This document shows positions 44,085 to 52,559 of a stretch of DNA of 64,000 nucleotides, piece by piece. The notes beneath the pieces are model-generated. The model was given only the letters and a program-made list of their open reading frames with translations. It was not told the origin of the DNA and ran no database searches. The first letter of the stretch is position 1. Every line of letters begins with the position of its first letter. Both the position numbers and the translations under genes were made by a program. The stretch is from an uncultured Desulfobacter sp. GTDB taxonomy: Bacteria; Desulfobacterota; Desulfobacteria; Desulfobacterales; Desulfobacteraceae. The stretch is from contig NZ_OY762229.1 in assembly GCF_963665355.1 (NCBI RefSeq), forward strand, positions 4,712,001-4,776,000. The letters are read 5' to 3'.

Positions 44085-45886
44085 ACAAAGGCTTTAACCA
44101 TATACTCCTGTTTTTTACTGCAGCTTTGATCTGCCTTGGCCTGATTGCCTGTACCACAACGGGGACAGCCTTTGCCGATCCTGCCAAGCAAAGGTATTTG
44201 GCTGCCGATACCTGCCTTAAAAAGTTAAAACGGTCTTCGGTGGATATTAATCAAGTGACTGCCTGGCTGGCCTGCATTGAAAAATACAAATCCATTCACA
44301 AAGATTTTCCCGGCAACTCCTGGTCACCTGCCGGATTGTACAAGGCAGCGGAACTGTATTTCCAACTTGCCCAAAGATCGGGTAATTCCACCTGGAACCA
44401 GCAGGCAGATGATCTTATCGAGCGCATCAAACGCTTTTATCCCCAAAGCGCCTATAGTGCCCGCACCAAAACCCTGGCCGCAGCCAACGCTTCAAAACCC
44501 CGACAAAATACCCCGGAAATAAAAACAAAAACCTCCCAAAAAGCATTGACCCGTAATGACAAAGCCATTGCAGAACATCAAAGACAAGCACTTGCCAAGG
44601 CCGAAGCTGCCGATACAGGAGAATATCAGCAACCATCGGAGCTTATAGAGGGAATTATACAAGACGCGCCCTACTGTGACCCTTCGGCCACTAAACCGGA
44701 TGATACAAAGGTGACGCCGCCCAAAGGAGATACAACAGTTACGGACTTAAGGTTCTGGTCCAACCCGGAATATACAAGGGTGGTTGTCAATGCAAACAGT
44801 GACCGGAAATTCACCCATAAGCTTTTAAAAAAAGACCTGACCCAAAATATCCCGTTCCAAAGACTTTATGTGGACATTGAACAGTCAAAACTTGGCCGTA
44901 ATGTTCCGGTGCATACCCCCATCAATGATGATCTGCTTAAACAGGCCCGGGCCGGACAGTTTACGCCCCACACCGTCAGGGTGGTGGTGGATATAAAAAA
45001 TTTTGATAATTATAAAATTTTTTCCTTAAAAGACCCTTTCCGCATCGTAATCGACCTGTGGGGCGATAATGGCAACGCCATTTCCCCAGGCCAGATAGCC
45101 GGGAACGACACTCCCGGCGCAACACCCTCAAATGAAAGACCCGACCGTATTACAACGGAGAATCTTAGATCGTCGGACATTGCCCGCCAGTTGGCTTTAG
45201 GTGTGAGAAAAATTGTCATTGACCCCGGCCACGGCGGAAAGGACCCCGGTGCACCAGGATATATCAAAGGTGTATGGGAAAAAGATATTGTACTTAAACT
45301 TGCTGCAACACTTGCTGCCAAACTGCGCGAACGCGTCAATTGTGAGGTTTTGCTTACCCGGAATACGGATCGCAAGCTGACCCTGGAGGAACGAACCGCC
45401 ATTGCCAATACCAAGGGGGCAGACCTCTTTATTTCCATGCATTGCAATGCGGCCAAAAACAAAAATCTGTCCGGCATCGAAACGTATATTCTGAACCTTG
45501 CCACTGATGAACAGGCCATTGCCGTAGCTGCCAGGGAAAATGCCACATCCGAAAAGAACATCTCGGATCTGGCCTATATCCTCAATGACCTGATGAAGCA
45601 TGCCAAGATAGAGGAATCCACACGCCTTGCCAATGACGTACATAAATCCATGGTTGTGGGTATGCAAAAAAAATACAGCAATATCCGTGATCTGGGTGTC
45701 AAGCAGGCCCCGTTCTATGTACTGCTCGGCGCACGGATGCCTGCGATCCTCATTGAAACGTCCTTTATTTCCAATAAAACCGAATGCAAACTTCTGATGA
45801 CAAGTTCCTACCGCAATGACATCTGCAACGCCATTGCCGACGGGATAGAAAAATATATCAATGCCACAAATCCAAAGCACATATAA
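44081..45886 (+). CDS. amiC: N-acetylmuramoyl-L-alanine amidase (AmiC-like; AMIN + Amidase_3)
   Basis: 601 aa. Cleaves the amide between muramic acid and the peptide, splitting septal peptidoglycan. N-terminal helix HILLFFTAALICLGLIAC is an export signal, possibly a lipoprotein signal with Cys at 24. Residues ~30-140 form a TPR-like helical region; ~220-320 match the AMIN domain (LRFWSNPEYTRVVVNAN ... FRIVIDLWG); ~377 onward is the zinc catalytic domain: IVIDPGHGGKDPGAPG (His, Glu side), LFISMHCNAAKNKN and ILIETSFISNKTE (catalytic Glu). Starts within the mutS stop (ATGA overlap). Confidence 0.93.
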   Translation: MNKGFNHILLFFTAALICLGLIACTTTGTAFADPAKQRYLAADTCLKKLKRSSVDINQVTAWLACIEKYKSIHKDFPGNSWSPAGLYKAAELYFQLAQRSGNSTWNQQADDLIERIKRFYPQSAYSARTKTLAAANASKPRQNTPEIKTKTSQKALTRNDKAIAEHQRQALAKAEAADTGEYQQPSELIEGIIQDAPYCDPSATKPDDTKVTPPKGDTTVTDLRFWSNPEYTRVVVNANSDRKFTHKLLKKDLTQNIPFQRLYVDIEQSKLGRNVPVHTPINDDLLKQARAGQFTPHTVRVVVDIKNFDNYKIFSLKDPFRIVIDLWGDNGNAISPGQIAGNDTPGATPSNERPDRITTENLRSSDIARQLALGVRKIVIDPGHGGKDPGAPGYIKGVWEKDIVLKLAATLAAKLRERVNCEVLLTRNTDRKLTLEERTAIANTKGADLFISMHCNAAKNKNLSGIETYILNLATDEQAIAVAARENATSEKNISDLAYILNDLMKHAKIEESTRLANDVHKSMVVGMQKKYSNIRDLGVKQAPFYVLLGARMPAILIETSFISNKTECKLLMTSSYRNDICNAIADGIEKYINATNPKHI

Positions 45887-45948
45887 CCCGGTCAGGCTGA
45901 ACAGCCTCCGGCAGATAGAACATAACAATCAAATAAAAGGTGAATGCC

Positions 45949-46737
45949 ATGTCGTTTGAAAACATTATCCTTGAGATAGACTCTTCAATTGCCATAATCT
46001 CTTTTAATCGCCCGAAAGCCCTGAATGCACTGAATAATGCACTTCTTGATGAACTCGATATTGCGTTGGACCAGATACTGGCCCATAAAGGGATCCGGGT
46101 TCTTATTTTAACAGGTACAGGAGATAAAGCTTTTGTAGCCGGTGCAGATATCTCAGAATTGACCCAGATGGATACGTTGGCAGCAAAATACTTCTCCCGC
46201 AAAGGCCAGAAAATATTTTCCAAAATTGAAGCCCTGCCCTTCCCGGCCATTGCCGCAGTAAACGGTTTTGCTTTAGGGGGAGGCAGTGAAGTGGCTCTGG
46301 CCTGCGATTTTATCTATGCCTCGGAAAAGGCAGTGTTTGGATTGCCTGAAATCAACCTGGGTCTTATTCCCGGTTTTGGTGGCACCCAAAGGCTGTCAAG
46401 GGTTGTGGGGAAAAACAGAGCCAAGGAGATGATTTTCACCGGAGGCAATATTACTGCTGACAAAGCCCTGGAATATGGTATGGTTAACCAGGTGTGCCCC
46501 CATGAATCGCTTATGGATGAGGTCAAGAAAACAGCCCAGCGCATTGCATCCAAAGGATGCGTTGCCTTGAGAGCTGCCAAAGAAGCCATCCAGGCCGGAC
46601 TTGGCTGCGATCTTGAAACCGGATGCCTCATTGAAAATGACGCCTTTGCCGTTGTCCTGGCAAGCCCGGATGCCAAAGAAGGCACATCCGCATTTTTAGA
46701 AAAAAGAAAGCCTGAGTTCAAAGGCGAACTGAAATAA
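45949..46737 (+). CDS. Enoyl-CoA hydratase/isomerase (crotonase family)
   Basis: 262 aa from ATG 45949, because AAAGGTG is 6 nt upstream; ATG 45940 gives three extra residues. Crotonase fold: FNRPKALNALN at the N-terminus, FVAGADISEL and AAVNGFALGGGSEVALACD (oxyanion hole), then PEINLGLIPGFGGTQRLSR with the Glu of the hydratase site; a second acidic residue also sits in CSE-type position (GGSEVA). It fits 3-hydroxybutyryl- or medium-chain enoyl-CoA hydratase. The dispersed repeat begins at its stop codon, followed by phenylacetate-CoA ligase, suggesting a fatty or aromatic acid pathway, though co-function is inference. Confidence 0.88.
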   Translation: MSFENIILEIDSSIAIISFNRPKALNALNNALLDELDIALDQILAHKGIRVLILTGTGDKAFVAGADISELTQMDTLAAKYFSRKGQKIFSKIEALPFPAIAAVNGFALGGGSEVALACDFIYASEKAVFGLPEINLGLIPGFGGTQRLSRVVGKNRAKEMIFTGGNITADKALEYGMVNQVCPHESLMDEVKKTAQRIASKGCVALRAAKEAIQAGLGCDLETGCLIENDAFAVVLASPDAKEGTSAFLEKRKPEFKGELK

Positions 46738-46830
46738 CAGACATAGGCTGCCCTGACATATCAGCTGCCAGGTTCAGCCCACAACGAAGGAGAAAGATCT
46801 GTGTAGCTTACACAGATCTTTCATATAAAA
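46735..46830 (+). repeat. Dispersed two-hairpin repeat, copy 3
   Basis: The first TAA is the stop codon of the crotonase gene; the element ends just before AGGAAG of paaK. The second hairpin is perfect: GAAAGATCTGTGTA (46792-46805), loop GCT, TACACAGATCTTTC (46809-46822). The first hairpin is imperfect (CCTG/CAGG core). Confidence 0.9.
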
Positions 46831-46845
46831 ATAGGAAGTTAAATT

Positions 46846-48150
46846 ATGCCCATTTTTGACATTGACTATGAGACCATGCCCAGAGAAGGCTTGGAGGCGA
46901 TCCAGCTTCGCCGTCTTCAAACCACCATTGAACGGATCTATGCCACGGTCCCTTTTTACAAAGAGACCTATGACAAGGCCGGCATCAAACCCTCTGACAT
47001 AAAACGCCTGGATGACTTAAGACGCCTTCCCTTTACCACGAAACAGGATCTGAGGGACAATTATCCTTACCGTATGTTTGCGGTTCCCATGGAGCAGGTC
47101 ATCCGCATACATGCATCTTCGGGGACCACGGGCAAACCAACGGTTGTCGGCTACACCAAGCGGGATATCAATACCTGGGCAGATCTGATGGCCAGAAGCA
47201 TGGCCGCAGCCGGAGGCACCGCGGGAGATATCATCCACAATGCCTGGGGGTATGGTCTTTTTACAGGCGGCCTGGGGGCCCACTACGGGGCGGAACGATT
47301 AGGTGCATCTGTTATCCCGGTTTCCGGTGGGAATACCAAACGCCAGATTACCATCATGCAGGATTTCAAGCCCACGATTCTGTGCGGGACCCCCTCCTAC
47401 ATCCTCCACCTGGCGGAAGTGGCCCAGGAGATGGGTGTTGATTTTAAAGATCTGTCTTTTAAATCCGGTATTTTCGGTGCAGAGCCCTGGACTGAAAGAA
47501 TGCGCCAGGAACTTGAAGCCAAACTCAATCTCAAGGCTGTGGATATTTACGGTCTGTCCGAAGTCATGGGACCTGGCGTATCTGTGGAATGCGTCGAGGA
47601 ACAAAAAGGCCTTCATATTGCCGAAGATCATTTCATCGTGGAGATTGTCGATCCCAAGACCCTGGAACCGGTCCCCCCCGGAGATCCCGGTGAGATTGTA
47701 TTCACAACCATCACCAAGGAAGCTTTCCCGGTCATCCGATACCGCACCAAGGACATCACCTCCTTGAATCCAGTGCCATGTACCTGCGGCAGAACCCATA
47801 TACGCATGAACAAGCCCTCGGGCCGTACCGATGACATGCTTATTATCAGGGGCGTAAATGTATTCCCTTCCCAGATTGAAAGCGTTCTCATGGAAAGCCG
47901 GGAAATTGCCCCCCATTACCAGTTGGTGGTTGATAGAGTGGACAACCTGGATACGTTAACCGTAAAGGTTGAAATAGACGACACATTCTTCAGCGATGAT
48001 ATCAAGGGCCTTCAGGCCATGGAGGGTAAACTTTCCCACGATATCAAGGAACACTTGGGCGTATCTGCCAAGGTGGCCCTTGTGGAGCCTAAAACCATAG
48101 AAAGAAGCCAGGGAAAGGCTGTCAGGGTTATTGATAACCGCCAATTTTAA
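46846..48150 (+). CDS. paaK: Phenylacetate-CoA ligase (PaaK family)
   Basis: 434 aa. Activates phenylacetate or a related aromatic acid to its CoA thioester through an adenylate. Seen: [20 protein letters not shown] at the N-terminus, the P-loop [16 protein letters not shown] near residue 90, [35 protein letters not shown] (RYRT-D) and [14 protein letters not shown] with the C-terminal hinge. AGGAAG 7 nt before ATG 46846. It is paired with a tandem-ACT protein, a frequent neighbour in anaerobes. Confidence 0.93.
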   Translation: MPIFDIDYETMPREGLEAIQLRRLQTTIERIYATVPFYKETYDKAGIKPSDIKRLDDLRRLPFTTKQDLRDNYPYRMFAVPMEQVIRIHASSGTTGKPTVVGYTKRDINTWADLMARSMAAAGGTAGDIIHNAWGYGLFTGGLGAHYGAERLGASVIPVSGGNTKRQITIMQDFKPTILCGTPSYILHLAEVAQEMGVDFKDLSFKSGIFGAEPWTERMRQELEAKLNLKAVDIYGLSEVMGPGVSVECVEEQKGLHIAEDHFIVEIVDPKTLEPVPPGDPGEIVFTTITKEAFPVIRYRTKDITSLNPVPCTCGRTHIRMNKPSGRTDDMLIIRGVNVFPSQIESVLMESREIAPHYQLVVDRVDNLDTLTVKVEIDDTFFSDDIKGLQAMEGKLSHDIKEHLGVSAKVALVEPKTIERSQGKAVRVIDNRQF

Positions 48151-48164
48151 AAAAGGAGACTATT

Positions 48165-48593
48165 ATGGCTGAACAGATATCCATATTTATAGAAAATAAA
48201 GAAGGTCGTCTTGCGGAAGTTACTGCCATTCTAAGGGATGCCGGAGTGAATATCCGGGCATTGTCCCTGGCAGACACCACTGATTTCGGCGTACTGCGCC
48301 TTATTGTCAATGATAATGAAAAAGCCACTTCGGCCTTGCGGGATCAAGGTTTCACCGTGGGCAAAACCCGTGTACTGGCCGTGGAGGTGAATGATGTTCC
48401 CGGTGGCCTGAACCAGGTCCTGGATCCCTTAAGTGAACAAAGCGTTAATGTGGAGTACATGTATGCATTTGCCAACCCCCAGTGCAAAAACGCCATCATG
48501 ATTTTCCGTTTTGATGACCTTGAAAAGGCAAAAACGATTTTGGCCGAAAAGGGCATTAAGGTTATAGACAAAGAGGAAATCTCAAATTTATAA
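48165..48593 (+). CDS. Tandem ACT-domain protein
   Basis: 142 aa. AAAGGAG before ATG 48165. Two ACT folds: ISIFIENKEGRLAEVTAILR (residues ~4-70) and LAVEVNDVPGGLNQVLDPLS (~72-140), each beta-alpha-beta-beta-alpha-beta with the Gly at the ligand-binding turn (KEGRLAE, VPGGLNQ). ACT domains bind amino acids; stand-alone pairs are thought to sense aromatic or branched amino acids and often lie next to phenylacetate-CoA ligase, as here, 14 bp downstream. Effector unknown. Confidence 0.88.
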   Translation: MAEQISIFIENKEGRLAEVTAILRDAGVNIRALSLADTTDFGVLRLIVNDNEKATSALRDQGFTVGKTRVLAVEVNDVPGGLNQVLDPLSEQSVNVEYMYAFANPQCKNAIMIFRFDDLEKAKTILAEKGIKVIDKEEISNL

Positions 48594-48635
48594 TTTCTTT
48601 ACAAAGTGTTGTTTGCTTTTAATTTGTGATATCTC

Positions 48636-48686
48636 AAACTTTTAGCCCCTTCTCCAGCTGCAGAGTGGGGAAGGGGCTAAAAGTTT
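48636..48686. terminator. Strong inverted repeat ending the paaK-ACT operon (bidirectional)
   Basis: AAACTTTTAGCCCCTTC (48636-48652) and its exact complement (48670-48686) form a 17-bp stem with a 17-nt loop. A/T flanks within the stem act as U-tracts on either strand. It lies between convergent transcripts. Confidence 0.75.
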
Positions 48687-48789
48687 ATTCTTTCCTTTGA
48701 ATTTGTCTATTTCAGAATATAAGAATTCAGAATATAAGAAACTGAAAATGATCTGCAACCCAATATAGTCTCATTTTTGTCCCAAAACA

Positions 48790-49743
48790 CTACTTAAGAA
48801 GAGCCGATTCGTTTCCGGAGACTCGGCGAACCAAACTCCTGTAATCTTCTGAAGCCGTTGAGCCTGGTGCAAACTCAAAAATTGTTTTTCCAAAGGAAGG
48901 GGCTTCAGCCAGACTTTCATTATATCGAATGGGGACACACAATTGCTGGGGATACAGCTGCCTGAGCTGATCGTACAGCACCTTTGGCCCTTTTATCCGT
49001 AAGTCAAGAAATGTGGGCACAATGTATTTAAGTTGAACTTCGTTTCTGTACTTTTGAATGGCCGCAAGGCTTTTTATGAACTCGGAGAGCCCATGCAATG
49101 GCATGACTTCCAGAGCTACGGGCACGAGCACCTCGCTGGCATAAAAGAGGACATTAACAATCAGCTGATCCCACCCTGGAGATGTATCAATAATAATAAA
49201 GTCAAACTGGTTATCCAGGGGACTAAGCGCCTCAGATAAGGTAAATTCAGCACCAAAACTCTTCTTGTCAATAATTCGTTTAACCCCGGCCAGGGATTTA
49301 CCACCGGAAATCAACCACAGGTTGTTCCGGGCCTCAATGAGACAGTCGGAAACCGACAGTTCCCGGGTGAGAAGTTCAGTCAAACCGGCCCCCGGCCTTT
49401 TTCCAAGAATATAGGAGGATTGCCCCTGGGTATCTGTATCCACCAACAGGACCTTGTAACCTGCCAGGGCAAGGCCTGCACTCAGATTCACGCTGGTTGT
49501 TGTTTTTCCTACCCCGCCCTTGCTAAGAGTAACACAAATTTTTCTGGCAAGAGATCCTGTCTGACGCTGGGTCTCAAGGGTTTCTTCTTCCAAGGACAAA
49601 AGAGAAGAAAGGGCCACTGGAAATTTAAATTTGCATGATTTGCAGGTCGCCATAATAGTTTTTTTACCGGCATCTGCAAAAGGCTTTAAAGCGTCGGGAT
49701 CGACTTTATGATTTCTGGCACATCGGGGACAGGTAATAATCAC
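48790..49743 (-). CDS. ParA/MinD-type ATPase with N-terminal zinc ribbon
   Basis: 317 aa. Residues 1-45 are a zinc-ribbon-like MJ0042-type domain: ITCPRCARNHKV and ATCKSCKFKFPV. From ~68 a ParA ATPase follows: deviant Walker A SKGGVGKTTTSVNLS, LLVDTDTQGQSSY (Walker A'), FIIIDTSPGWDQL (Walker B). ParA proteins bind DNA or membrane and position cargo through ATP-driven gradients. It overlaps the preceding small gene by 4 bp, in an operon with a PilZ protein, so it probably places a cell-pole or motility structure under c-di-GMP control. It is not a chromosomal parABS: no ParB or parS seen. Confidence 0.85.
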   Translation of the reverse strand: MIITCPRCARNHKVDPDALKPFADAGKKTIMATCKSCKFKFPVALSSLLSLEEETLETQRQTGSLARKICVTLSKGGVGKTTTSVNLSAGLALAGYKVLLVDTDTQGQSSYILGKRPGAGLTELLTRELSVSDCLIEARNNLWLISGGKSLAGVKRIIDKKSFGAEFTLSEALSPLDNQFDFIIIDTSPGWDQLIVNVLFYASEVLVPVALEVMPLHGLSEFIKSLAAIQKYRNEVQLKYIVPTFLDLRIKGPKVLYDQLRQLYPQQLCVPIRYNESLAEAPSFGKTIFEFAPGSTASEDYRSLVRRVSGNESALLK

Positions 49744-50063
49744 TGGGCCTTCTCCTTTTGTAACTCGGCCATAATAGCATCTACCGCAATATTTGCCAGC
49801 TTGCGCATGGATATATGAGAGACCCCATCACCACCGACCTTTATCCTGATTTTGGCTTTTTGTTCCCATATTTCCACTGAGACATTACCTTTGGATGCAG
49901 TCCACGAGGAACTTGAGGGGTTTGAATCGAGTTCCTGCAAATCTGATTGAACTTCATCGGTACTGCCCCGGTAAATAAGGCAGTCCAGTTCCTTTGCTGA
50001 ACCTTCATAGGCTTTGTCATCAGTGCCTAAAAGGCTGTCCATGACATTTTTTTTCTTAACCAT
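49740..50063 (-). CDS. Small acidic partner protein between PilZ and ParA genes
   Basis: 107 aa. No family recognised. Seen: basic start MVKKKNVMDSLLG, an acidic linker (STDEVQSDLQELDSN), a serine-rich stretch, then a beta-rich half WTASKGNVSVEIWEQKAKIRIKVGG and a C-terminal helix MRKLANIAVDAIMAELQKE. Many ParA ATPases are stimulated by a short basic N-terminal peptide of their partner; MVKKKN could serve so. It overlaps the PilZ gene by 8 bp and the ParA gene by 4 bp, so the three are translated together. Confidence 0.6.
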   Translation of the reverse strand: MVKKKNVMDSLLGTDDKAYEGSAKELDCLIYRGSTDEVQSDLQELDSNPSSSSWTASKGNVSVEIWEQKAKIRIKVGGDGVSHISMRKLANIAVDAIMAELQKEKAQ

Positions 50064-50502
50064 TCACATGCCGCCATTCTGCCAAAAGGTTTTTATCTGA
50101 CAAGTCTTTAACTTTCAAAGCGTTTACTTTAAGCTGCCCAAGGGCCTGTGCCAGTGCCTTTTTATTTTCAGCACTCATTCCCATCCATTTAAGTCCAAAC
50201 TGAAAACTTCCCGAATCATGAACAGAGCAGTGGATCACTTTGGCACAGCCCCCCGCAAGATGGACTTCCCCTATCCTTAACTGGACATCATCAATAATCT
50301 GGCCTGATTCAAACTCAAGGCAGGAACTGACATTCACAGCAACACCGTTTGCAGACAGATTAGTGACTAGATATTCGCTTTCGCCAAAGCTCATCCAAAT
50401 GTCATCGTTTAATGTGACCGGTACCCGAAACAAATCACGAGCTTTGCCGTTCTCGGTATTTTCTCCGGGTATCGACTGGAAATCTATGGAATTCTCACTC
50501 AT
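50056..50502 (-). CDS. PilZ-domain protein (c-di-GMP receptor type)
   Basis: 148 aa. Seen: ARDLFRVPVTL with RxxxR at residues ~22-26, then LVTNLSANGVAVNVS, the N-x-S-x-x-G motif ~20 residues later; both are needed for c-di-GMP binding. The rest of the beta-barrel follows (HLAGGCAKVIHCSV, SFQFGLKWMGMS) and a C-terminal helical tail. First gene of a coupled three-gene operon ending in a ParA ATPase. Confidence 0.85.
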   Translation of the reverse strand: MSENSIDFQSIPGENTENGKARDLFRVPVTLNDDIWMSFGESEYLVTNLSANGVAVNVSSCLEFESGQIIDDVQLRIGEVHLAGGCAKVIHCSVHDSGSFQFGLKWMGMSAENKKALAQALGQLKVNALKVKDLSDKNLLAEWRHVNG

Positions 50503-50701
50503 TAGCTTTCCCCTGCGAATTGGTACGATTGATAAATTTTATTATATGAACGCCACGATAAATTGTAAAATATTTTTTATCCGTTGTTGCGGATTAAGCC
50601 GTAAGTTTTTAAAAACCAGGTCAATGTATAACATTTATTGAAGAGGCTTACTGCTTGGCAATAAACAATATCAGGTCGCAGGTATCCATGCAAGAAAAAA
50701 C

Positions 50702-50744
50702 AAAAAGGGGGCGTCTTCATGAGAAGACACCCCCCTTTTTTTTC
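50702..50744 (-). terminator. Bidirectional terminator after atpE
   Basis: GGGGG-c-GTCTTC, loop ATGA, GAAGAC-a-CCCCC, flanked by TTTTTTTT on the plus strand and TTTTTGTTTTTT on the minus strand. It closes the minus-strand atp cluster 32 bp after the atpE stop. Confidence 0.9.
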
Positions 50745-50775
50745 TTAAACGAATGTATCGTTAAACGACCGGGTA

Positions 50776-51045
50776 TTAATGTCCGCCAAGTGAAGCAACA
50801 GCAGGACCGATTGCAGGATGAACAAACAGAAGGATCATCGCAACAACCAGAGCATAAATACACAGAGATTCGATCAAGGCAAGACCGATCAGCATGTTCA
50901 CCTGGATCTTACCAGCTGCTTCGGGGTTTCTAGAGATACCAGCCATGGCACCATTCAAGCCAAGACCCTGTGCAATGCCGCAACCAAATGCAGCGACGCC
51001 AATTGCAAAAGCTGCTGCCCAGACACTACCAACAAGAAATTCCAT
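50776..51045 (-). CDS. atpE: ATP synthase F0 subunit c, with sodium-type ligand set
   Basis: 89 aa from ATG 51045 with AAAGGAG 8 nt upstream. Two membrane helices form the rotor-ring hairpin with the polar loop ISRNPEAAGKI. The ion-binding carboxylate is in LIESLCIYALVV. Aligned on RNPEA, the Gln of GIAQGLGL, the Glu-Ser pair and the Tyr four residues after the Ser match the Na+ ligands known from Propionigenium/Ilyobacter c-rings; their Thr is Leu here. A Na+-coupled enzyme is therefore possible, by inference. Confidence 0.93.
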   Translation of the reverse strand: MEFLVGSVWAAAFAIGVAAFGCGIAQGLGLNGAMAGISRNPEAAGKIQVNMLIGLALIESLCIYALVVAMILLFVHPAIGPAVASLGGH

Positions 51046-51134
51046 GAGATTTACTCCTTTAATAATATAACGTGTTATAAACCAACGGGCTTCTTCCAAA
51101 ATCCCGTAAAAAAAGCTTACTTTTGTATCAGTTC

Positions 51135-51824
51135 CTAATGGGCTTCTTCAATAGCGCCTGCGATGTACATGGTCGGCAGCAGGAAGAATACAATGGCCTG
51201 GATTAATGAGACCAGGATACCCATTGCCATTATTGGGCACGGTACCAGGAAAGGTCCGGCCAGCATCAGAAGGATGCCTACAACCAACTCATGACCCATC
51301 ATATTACCGAAGAGACGTAAAGTCAGGGACAGTACCCGTGCCAGATGGCCGATAACTTCAATGATGAAGAAAAGAGGCATAAGTGCCGGAACGGGTCCCA
51401 GAAAATGTTTAATATATTTTACACCGTGTTTTTTTATACCAATCACATGACTCCATGTTACGACTGTGACGGCCAAAGCAACCGTGGTGTTAATGGAGGC
51501 TGTGGGAGGATAGAATCCAGGGAGCAGACCGAACAGGTTGCCCAAAAGAACAAACAGAAAAACAGTCAGGAGCAGAGGATAAGATTCTCTTCCTTCCTCT
51601 CCGGTGATACCCACCATAAATTCTTCAAGTCCGGAAATGATTACCTCAAAAACATTTTGGACGGTCTTAGGCACAAGGGCAACGCTTTTGCCGCCGATCC
51701 AGCCTAAAACTAAAAGAATAATCATTGCAAGCCACATGTAAGTGACATGAGGATGAGCACCTGCCCAATCTTCCAGACCAAACAAACCAAACAACGAAGT
51801 AAGAAATAGATATGGGTGTTCCAC
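51135..51824 (-). CDS. atpB: ATP synthase F0 subunit a
   Basis: 229 aa. Stator membrane subunit with the ion half-channels. Seen: PLLLTVFLFVLLGNLFGLLPG and the essential-Arg helix RVLSLTLRLFGNMMGHELVV (Arg in LTLRLFGN), followed by LVSLIQAIVFFLLPTMYIAGA. Five or six helices. The gene is second to last of the minus-strand order atpZ-atpI-atpB-atpE. F1 and subunit b genes are elsewhere, as usual in Desulfobacterota. Confidence 0.95.
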   Translation of the reverse strand: MEHPYLFLTSLFGLFGLEDWAGAHPHVTYMWLAMIILLVLGWIGGKSVALVPKTVQNVFEVIISGLEEFMVGITGEEGRESYPLLLTVFLFVLLGNLFGLLPGFYPPTASINTTVALAVTVVTWSHVIGIKKHGVKYIKHFLGPVPALMPLFFIIEVIGHLARVLSLTLRLFGNMMGHELVVGILLMLAGPFLVPCPIMAMGILVSLIQAIVFFLLPTMYIAGAIEEAH

Positions 51825-51825
51825 C

Positions 51826-52227
51826 TTAAAACGCCTCCCTGAATATAATCTTGGTTAATTCAATTGCCGCTGCTATAAACGTACTTGCCACTACAACGGA
51901 AAGGCCCGCCAAAAGCCCTGCCGGATGTACACTGTGATTTGAAATCAGCAGAAAAATAATCACTGCCGTCAATGCAAACCGCAAATAATATTTAACCAGA
52001 AGCGCACCGACCAGGGATTTCCCCTTTTCCAGCACCCGCTCCTGGTTGAAATTTTTTGTCACCGTATTTTTTAGAACATGAAAATTAATCGTCACAATCA
52101 GACCGCCCAGAAAAACACCGAGATACACCTTTGGAGAGGCCAGAATCAAGGCCGCAATACTTGAGCCCAGAAACAGGAACCAGTTGGTTCGAATTATAAA
52201 GTTTACTATTTTTTCAAGTTCTTCCAT
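51826..52227 (-). CDS. atpI: ATP synthase subunit I-like protein
   Basis: 133 aa, four predicted membrane helices: NWFLFLGSSIAALILASP, VYLGVFLGGLIVTINFHVL, YYLRFALTAVIIFLLIS and PAGLLAGLSVVVASTFIAA. This is the AtpI/subunit I layout; family members help assemble the c-ring or bind Mg2+. It is adjacent to atpB (1 bp gap) and shares one base with the atpZ-like gene. Confidence 0.8.
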   Translation of the reverse strand: MEELEKIVNFIIRTNWFLFLGSSIAALILASPKVYLGVFLGGLIVTINFHVLKNTVTKNFNQERVLEKGKSLVGALLVKYYLRFALTAVIIFLLISNHSVHPAGLLAGLSVVVASTFIAAAIELTKIIFREAF

Positions 52228-52445
52228 TAATACTTTTCCGCTTTTTTCCCGGCCCTGATAATGTTGCTGAACCCGGCCGCTATGCCCAACCCGAGTCCCA
52301 ACAAAAGGAGGATGGGTTTTGTACCAAAAATATTATCCAGCCAGTATCCAAGTGCCAGTCCGATGACAATGGCCAGAGCCACGGATATTCCAAGACTTGC
52401 AAAATACCCCAACTCACGAAAAGTTTTTCCCTTATCATCTGCCAT
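52227..52445 (-). CDS. AtpZ-like F0 accessory protein
   Basis: 72 aa from ATG 52445, chosen because AAGG lies about 9 nt upstream; the frame is open 13 codons further. Seen: KTFRELGYFASLGISVALAI, GLALGYWLDNIFGTKP and LLLLGLGLGIAAGFSNIIR, i.e. two membrane helices with the GYWLD..F motif of AtpZ/AtpI (putative F0F1-ATPase subunit). First gene of the cluster. Confidence 0.8.
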   Translation of the reverse strand: MADDKGKTFRELGYFASLGISVALAIVIGLALGYWLDNIFGTKPILLLLGLGLGIAAGFSNIIRAGKKAEKY

Positions 52446-52559
52446 CTTTATTAACCTTTCACCGGCAGCGTGTTTGCCGGTCACCCGGCAGCCAGATCTT
52501 TAAATTATCATGTGAGCAAATATCATATGATCCAGATGAAGTCAACGTGAAAAAACAGT

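Noticed and set aside
48712-48740. Tandem CAGAATATAAGAA repeats
   Set aside because: Only two 15-bp units in an AT-rich spacer; too short to interpret.
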